DNA from: an uncultured Corynebacterium sp.
GTDB taxonomy: Bacteria; Actinomycetota; Actinomycetes; Mycobacteriales; Mycobacteriaceae
Reading direction: 5' to 3'
Assembly: GCF_946222985.1 (NCBI RefSeq)
Contig: NZ_CAMIFY010000010.1
Location: 1-62,718 of the forward strand
Length of the DNA stretch: 62,718 nt
The translations under genes were made by a program, and so were the position numbers. Below the pieces are notes generated by a model. The model did not search any database, was not told where the DNA came from, and saw only the letters and a program-made list of their open reading frames with translations. Of the stretch, positions 58,466 to 62,718 are shown piece by piece (the first letter of the stretch is position 1; every line of letters begins with the position of its first letter).

Positions 58466-58945
58466 ATGCCGATGGGAATGTGCGCGGAGTATCTGCGATT
58501 GGCGGATTCGGAGATCGCGAACCTGCGGACGCTCGCGGAGGCCGGCGACGATCGGGCGACGGGCAAGGTGATCTTCAATCACTTCGTGGAGGTCGACGAT
58601 GACGCGGCGTTCGACCTCGACACCGCCTGGGAGGACGTCCTTTTGGCGTTGACGGGCAATCCGCTCGACGGGCAGACCGCGGGCGATCCGTTGGGTGAAG
58701 CGGTGCTCGGCGGTGAGCGCGTGTGCCGTGAGCCGTTAACGTCGGCGCTGGCGCCCGATCGCGTCGCCGAGATCGCCGATGCCCTGGAGACCGTCGACTT
58801 TTCGGCGCGGATGTCGGACAACGGCGTCAATGCATCGCTTGACGACGACGGCGCCGACGCGTTGCGCCGTCATTTCCAGAGCTTGGCGTCGTTCTACCGC
58901 GCCGCCGCCGACGGCGGATCGGCGGTCCTGGTCACCATCGCGTAG
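58466..58945 (+). CDS. DUF1877 (YfbM-like) protein
   Basis: A 159-residue soluble protein. 'MGMCAEYLRLADSEIANL' at the N-terminus and 'TAWEDVLLALTG', 'GERVCREPLTSALAPDRVAEIADALETVDF' match the DUF1877/YfbM family of unknown function. GAGGAG lies 10 nt before ATG 58466; ATG 58472 would give the usual family start. TACAAT (58397-58402) is a candidate -10 about 60 nt upstream. It stands alone, ending before a hairpin. Confidence 0.78.
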   Translation: MPMGMCAEYLRLADSEIANLRTLAEAGDDRATGKVIFNHFVEVDDDAAFDLDTAWEDVLLALTGNPLDGQTAGDPLGEAVLGGERVCREPLTSALAPDRVAEIADALETVDFSARMSDNGVNASLDDDGADALRRHFQSLASFYRAAADGGSAVLVTIA

Positions 58946-58952
58946 CCGGACC

Positions 58953-58991
58953 CGCTCGGCGGTGGCGCGGTGATTCACCGCGCGCCGAGCG
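58953..58991 (+). terminator. Hairpin after the DUF1877 gene
   Basis: The arms CGCTCGGCG (58953-58961) and CGCCGAGCG (58983-58991) with an inner GCGCGGTGA/TTCACCGCGC stem follow the stop by 8 nt. No T tract. The rest of the gap up to 59230 contains TAATCT (59063-59068), a possible -10 for the next gene. Confidence 0.7.
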
Positions 58992-59230
58992 ATGGCGACC
59001 GATCACTTCAGGGGTCTCGCAACGACTTTCGAACTCGTGTTGCGGGCCCCTTTTCTCGGCGGTAATCTATCGCACAGACGTTCGTCATGGGCGGTGACCC
59101 TTCCCCCGGGAAGTCGTTCGCGGCGGGCGTCGCCCGGCACATCATCGCGACCGACCTCACCGAAGCATTCCCCGGCGGAATCGCTGCGTTCGACGTTCAC
59201 CGTTTCCCCCCACACCAAGGATCGGTCACC

Positions 59231-60016
59231 ATGGGCCCACGTCATCGACTCACCCACTTCCGTCAGCCGGAGCAAGTCAAGGTCCGCATCAGACCCCGCA
59301 CACCGGGCCCGGCGCCCACGATGCCCAACGCGGAGTTGCTCTGGGCGTTTCCCACGGACGCGCACGACGGCGGTGGCGCGTACGTGCTCAACAATCTGGC
59401 GTTCTTCTATCCGCTCAGCGTCGGCGACCTGGTTCGCGCGGAACTCGACGGGTACTCGGTCCTGCAGATCACGGAGGTGACGGACCTGCAGGACGGGACG
59501 TTCGCGTTGATCATGTGCCCGCGGGAATTCACCGAGGAGCAGATCCGGGACACGGCCGCGCACCTGCGGCGGGCGGGGTGCCGGCTCATGGAGCGGGCGA
59601 GCATTTCCTTCTCCACCCTGTGGCCGGATTCGCACTCGCGCGCCGACCTGGTCGCCATCGTCGCGGCGGCACCCCACGACGGGGTGGAAGCGCTGTTCTG
59701 GACGAAGGAGGAACGGCGGGCGGATCTGCAGGAGGTGCTGGATTTCACGCCGGATCCCGCGGTCCCGGATCGGGTCGACACCGACTACTTCGCGGCCGAG
59801 GACCCGGTGTGGAAGGTCCTCGGCTGCGACTCCCCCGATCATCTGACCATCATCCAGCGCTTCGTCCACTCCGAACCGGGGGTCCTGGCGTCGATCCGCA
59901 AGGGCAATCACGACAAGGTCGCCGACTACATCGCCGCGGTGATGAAGTGGGACCCGGCCGACCCGTATCCCGCCGACTGCCCGGAACTCGACGACCCGTG
60001 GCCGGGCATGAGATGA
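59231..60016 (+). CDS. DUF4265-like protein
   Basis: A 261-residue soluble protein. 'AELLWAFPTDAHDGGGAYVLNNLAFFYPLSVGDLVRAE' resembles the DUF4265 core, a small immunity-like or regulatory domain; the C-terminal 160 residues have no match that I recognise. I placed the start at ATG 59231, which has AAGGA 12 nt upstream; the frame is open to ATG 59087, just after a TAATCT -10, which would add 48 residues. Function unknown. It converges with the LLM oxidoreductase gene. Confidence 0.62.
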   Translation: MGPRHRLTHFRQPEQVKVRIRPRTPGPAPTMPNAELLWAFPTDAHDGGGAYVLNNLAFFYPLSVGDLVRAELDGYSVLQITEVTDLQDGTFALIMCPREFTEEQIRDTAAHLRRAGCRLMERASISFSTLWPDSHSRADLVAIVAAAPHDGVEALFWTKEERRADLQEVLDFTPDPAVPDRVDTDYFAAEDPVWKVLGCDSPDHLTIIQRFVHSEPGVLASIRKGNHDKVADYIAAVMKWDPADPYPADCPELDDPWPGMR

Positions 60017-60035
60017 GCGAGGATGCGGCGGTGGG

Positions 60036-61076
60036 TCAGGCTTCCTTTTCGAGAATGCGGCGCACCCGCGGGATCACTTCGGTGCCGTAGAGCTCGATGC
60101 AGCGCATGAGATCGGCGTGCGGCATGGGACCGTTGGAGTACTTGAGGTCGAAGCGCTTGAGTCCCAGCACCTTGGTGGCGTCGGCGATCTTGCGGGCGAC
60201 GGTGTCGGGCGAGCCGACGGCGAGGGCGCCGTGGGCGACCTCGGAATCGAACTCCGCGGGGCCGGCCGGGCCCCAACCGCGCTCCTTGCCGATGACGTTG
60301 CGGTTGTCCAGCCAATGCGGCATCAGCAACTCACGCGCCTCGGCGTCGGTGTCGGCGACGAAACCCGGCGAGTGCACGCCGATCGGCAGGTCACCGTTGC
60401 CGAGCTGCTCGTTGGCCTGGCGGTACAGGTCGGCGAAGGGCTTGAAGCGGCGCGCGTGCCCGCCGATGACGGCGAGCATCAACGGCATCTTGTAGCGCGC
60501 GGCGCGCACGACCGACTCCGGAGAACCGCCGACGGCGATCCACGCCGTCAGACCGTTTTCCGTGCGCGGGTAGACCTCCTGGTCCTTCAGCGGCGGGCGA
60601 AGCTCGCCCGACCACGAGAACGGCTCCTCCGGCAGCACCGTCGCGAACAGGTCGAGCTTCTCGGAGAACAGCTGCTCGTACTGCTGCAGATCGAAACCGA
60701 ACAACGGGAAGGACTCGATGAACGAACCACGGCCCAGAATGATGTCGGCGCGGCCGTCGGACATGGCGTCGATCGTCGAAAAGCGCTCGAAGACCCGGAT
60801 CGGATCATCCGACGACAACACCGTCACCGCCGTGCCCAGGCGGATGTTCTTCGTCACCGTGGCCAGACCGGCGAGGACGACGTCGGGCGCCGACACCGCG
60901 AAATCGGCGCGGTGATGCTCGCCGACGGCGAAGTAGTCGATGCCGACCTCGTCGGCCAGCACGCCCTCCGCGACGACGTCGCGGATGACCTGCGCCTGAT
61001 GGGTGGGGTTGCCGTCGGCGTCGACGGTGACGTCGCCGAAGGTGTTGAGCCCGAACTGCACGTCGGTGATGGCCAT
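60036..61076 (-). CDS. Luciferase-like (LLM class) flavin-dependent oxidoreductase
   Basis: A 346-residue TIM-barrel monooxygenase of the bacterial luciferase family that uses reduced flavin (FMNH2 or F420). 'DYFAVGEHHRADFAVSAPDVVLAGLAT' and 'RLGTAVTVLSSDDPIRVFERFSTID', 'IILGRGSFIESFPLFGF' and 'WIAVGGSPESVVRAARY' are conserved in this group. ATG 61076 has AGGAG 8 nt upstream. It is divergent from alkB, which makes a role in oxidising alkane-derived compounds thinkable, but such proteins have many substrates. Confidence 0.9.
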   Translation of the reverse strand: MAITDVQFGLNTFGDVTVDADGNPTHQAQVIRDVVAEGVLADEVGIDYFAVGEHHRADFAVSAPDVVLAGLATVTKNIRLGTAVTVLSSDDPIRVFERFSTIDAMSDGRADIILGRGSFIESFPLFGFDLQQYEQLFSEKLDLFATVLPEEPFSWSGELRPPLKDQEVYPRTENGLTAWIAVGGSPESVVRAARYKMPLMLAVIGGHARRFKPFADLYRQANEQLGNGDLPIGVHSPGFVADTDAEARELLMPHWLDNRNVIGKERGWGPAGPAEFDSEVAHGALAVGSPDTVARKIADATKVLGLKRFDLKYSNGPMPHADLMRCIELYGTEVIPRVRRILEKEA

Positions 61077-61377
61077 GGGAAAGCTCCTGTCGCTGTGATC
61101 CTCGTGATCGTCGTGATCGCTGTGGGCGCCGCGGTCGCCGCGGACGCCAAATGCGTCGCGCTGCCGCCTCCCACCATAGTTGACATGTCACCATTTTGCC
61201 CAATATCGACCCAACCTGCATTTTTAGCGCTAACGCCGTTTTTTCGTCAATGCAACAAAAGCCATTGACAATGTGACCCCGGACACACATGATGGTCGCT
61301 ATGAGACAGGGAGTCTCATAAGCGGGCACCGCGCATTCGCCGAACGCGCTCCCCCGGCACCAGTCAGGAGAGAAACC
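61077..61377. other. Divergent regulatory region LLM oxidoreductase / alkB
   Basis: This 301-nt gap is unusually AT-rich between 61175 and 61275. It contains the palindrome TGACATGTCA (61181-61190), placed where a minus-strand promoter for the LLM gene is expected, and the alkB promoter/operator (listed separately). No small gene is evident. Confidence 0.6.
61265..61320 (+). promoter_or_regulatory. alkB promoter and perfect inverted repeat at the transcription start
   Basis: TTGACA (61265-61270) and CATGAT (61288-61293) are separated by 17 nt and form a sigma-A-type promoter. Transcription would begin near 61300, exactly where the perfect inverted repeat TATGAGAC-AGGGA-GTCTCATA (61300-61320) starts. 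This is the typical place for a TetR- or GntR-type operator. alkB follows with a leader of about 78 nt. Confidence 0.72.
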
Positions 61378-62643
61378 ATGACATCCAATCCCGATATCGT
61401 TCGTCGCCGACGAGCGCGGTCCGAAGCCATGGGGCTGCGCCGCGCCGCAGCCGATCCGACCGCCGAAGTCAAGGTCGACCCGTATTCGTGGTCCGACCCG
61501 AAGCGCTACCTGTGGCTGCTCGGCCTCATCCCCGCCGCCGCCGTGCTCCTGGCATGGGGCCTGCGCTCGCTGCTGGGCATCTGGTTCAGCGGCTGGGCCA
61601 TCGACTGGCTGTGGTGGGGCGGGCCGATCGTCGTGTTCATCATCATTCCGCTGCTCGACTACTTCATCGGCAACGACGGCTCGAACCCGCCCGACGAGGT
61701 GATGGCCAAGCTCGAAGCCGACAAGTACTACCAGTGGACGCTCTACGCCTACATCCCCCTGCAGTTCGGCTCCCTCATCGCCGCCGCGTACCTGTGGGGC
61801 CGCGGTGACCTGACGGTCTTCGACTCCGTCGGTCTCGCGCTGACCGCGGGCGTCGCCTCCGGCATCGGCATCAACACCGCCCACGAGCTCGGCCACAAGA
61901 AGAACCAGCTCGAGCGGTGGCTGTCGAAGATCACGCTCGCGCCGACCTGGTACGGCCACTTCTACGTCGAGCACAACCGCGGCCACCACGTCCGCGTCGC
62001 CACGCCGGAGGACCCGGCGTCGGCCCGCTGGGGCGAGTCGATCTACTTCTTCGTCTTCCGCAGCGCCTGGGGCAGCCTGCTGCACTCCATCGACCTGGAG
62101 AAGAAGCGCAGCACCCGCAAGAAGCGCAGCTTCTGGCACCCCGACAACGACGTGCTCAACGCCTGGGCGATGTCCCTGGTGCTCTACGTCGGCCTCACCG
62201 CCGCCTTCGGCTGGATCGTCCTGCCGTACCTGATCCTCCTGGGCGCCATCGGCATCCTCTACCTGGAGTGCGTCAACTACATCGAGCACTACGGCCTGCT
62301 GCGCAAGAAGCAGGACAACGGCCGCTACGAGCGCTGCCAGCCGCGTCACTCGTGGAACGCCGACCACATCGTGACCAACATCTTCCTGTACCACCTGCAG
62401 CGCCACTCGGATCACCACGCGAACCCCACGCGCCGCTACCAGACGCTGCGCTCCTTCGACGAGGCCGGCAACCTGCCCTCCGGTTACGCCGCCATGATCG
62501 CCGTGGCCATGATCCCGCCGTTCTGGCGCTCGGTCATGGACGAGCGCGTCATCCTGCAGGCCGAGGGCGACCTCGAGCGCATCAACGTCCACCGCTCGAA
62601 GGTGCCGAAGCTGAAGAAGGCCATCGACAAGGCCTACGCCTAG
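61378..62643 (+). CDS. alkB: Alkane 1-monooxygenase
   Basis: A 421-residue integral-membrane non-haem di-iron enzyme that hydroxylates the terminal carbon of medium-chain n-alkanes. Histidine boxes are 'AHELGHKK', 'EHNRGHHV' and 'LQRHSDHHANP', and the AlkB-specific 'NYIEHYGLLR' is present; about six helices surround them. ATG 61378 has AGGAG 7 nt upstream. It needs rubredoxin and rubredoxin reductase, usually coded directly downstream, which is beyond the window. Expression is probably controlled through the inverted repeat at 61300. Confidence 0.95.
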   Translation: MTSNPDIVRRRRARSEAMGLRRAAADPTAEVKVDPYSWSDPKRYLWLLGLIPAAAVLLAWGLRSLLGIWFSGWAIDWLWWGGPIVVFIIIPLLDYFIGNDGSNPPDEVMAKLEADKYYQWTLYAYIPLQFGSLIAAAYLWGRGDLTVFDSVGLALTAGVASGIGINTAHELGHKKNQLERWLSKITLAPTWYGHFYVEHNRGHHVRVATPEDPASARWGESIYFFVFRSAWGSLLHSIDLEKKRSTRKKRSFWHPDNDVLNAWAMSLVLYVGLTAAFGWIVLPYLILLGAIGILYLECVNYIEHYGLLRKKQDNGRYERCQPRHSWNADHIVTNIFLYHLQRHSDHHANPTRRYQTLRSFDEAGNLPSGYAAMIAVAMIPPFWRSVMDERVILQAEGDLERINVHRSKVPKLKKAIDKAYA

Positions 62644-62718
62644 TGCCACTGCCTGGCGCGACGTTCTGACCCACAACCCGACTCACCCGGCGTGGGCGGC
62701 CCCTTGACGGCGCCGCCC

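Overview
The window reads as a chromosomal segment of a high-GC (about 70 percent) mycolic-acid actinobacterium, most likely a Corynebacterium. Supporting markers are mycothiol synthesis (mshB), an LpqW-like lipoprotein, glucosyl-3-phosphoglycerate synthase, the succinylase lysine/diaminopimelate pathway (dapC, dapD, dapE), the sigE-rseA-htrA-tatB stress locus and divergent glgC/glgA. Gene order follows the Mycobacterium tuberculosis Rv1156-Rv1229 neighbourhood in several blocks. I see no rRNA, tRNA, insertion sequence, prophage or CRISPR array, so this is core chromosome with small accessory patches.

Layout. 1-5.1 kb: mrp 3' end, a nitronate monooxygenase-like gene, then tatB, htrA, rseA and sigE on the minus strand. 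5.4-13 kb: O-methyltransferase, S66 peptidase, DJ-1/PfpI protein, glgC/glgA, DCC protein, acetolactate decarboxylase and an RlmA-like methyltransferase. 13.1-22.1 kb: a minus-strand series (membrane protein, dapE, LOG protein, folP2-like, gpgS, small membrane protein, DUF3117 protein), then a DapD paralogue, an amino-acid permease and canonical dapD on the plus strand. 22.1-29.7 kb: cutinase-like protein, pseudouridine synthase, a small XRE regulator/membrane protein pair, an AbiEi/DUF559-like protein, dapC-fdxC and a membrane protein. 29.7-39.5 kb: mshB, lpqW, typA, secreted and DUF proteins, a CsoR-family regulator and transporters. 39.6-47.5 kb: sirtuin, acyl-CoA dehydrogenase, a YdcF-like protein, and a TPP-riboswitch-controlled thiamine-precursor ECF transporter (ykoE-ykoD-ykoC) with a coupled P-loop kinase. 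47.5-62.7 kb: a GT-C-like membrane protein, lipoprotein, GH13 enzyme, M20 and M18 peptidases, patatin, an orphan HigA-like antitoxin in a gene-poor stretch, a membrane-anchored SxxK hydrolase, DUF proteins, an LLM oxidoreductase and alkB.

Two sequence-level patterns are not explained by the genes. First, an 11-mer, GCTT-KR-CGACG (K = G/T, R = A/G), occurs 23 times on both strands, with another 15 copies of the looser form GCTTNNCGACG. Copies are over-represented between genes and several abut or form terminator-like hairpins, which resembles DNA-uptake or other highly iterated sequences. Second, an unusual number of genes (tatB, ldcA-like/pfpI-like, folP2-like, dapE, the XRE partner gene, dapC, mshB, ydcF-like) have short tandem duplications exactly at the stop codon, often repeating the stop itself. 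Many plus- and minus-strand genes also lack a Shine-Dalgarno sequence and instead have TANNNT 6-8 nt before the start codon, the signature of leaderless transcripts. All counts were made by eye and need computation.
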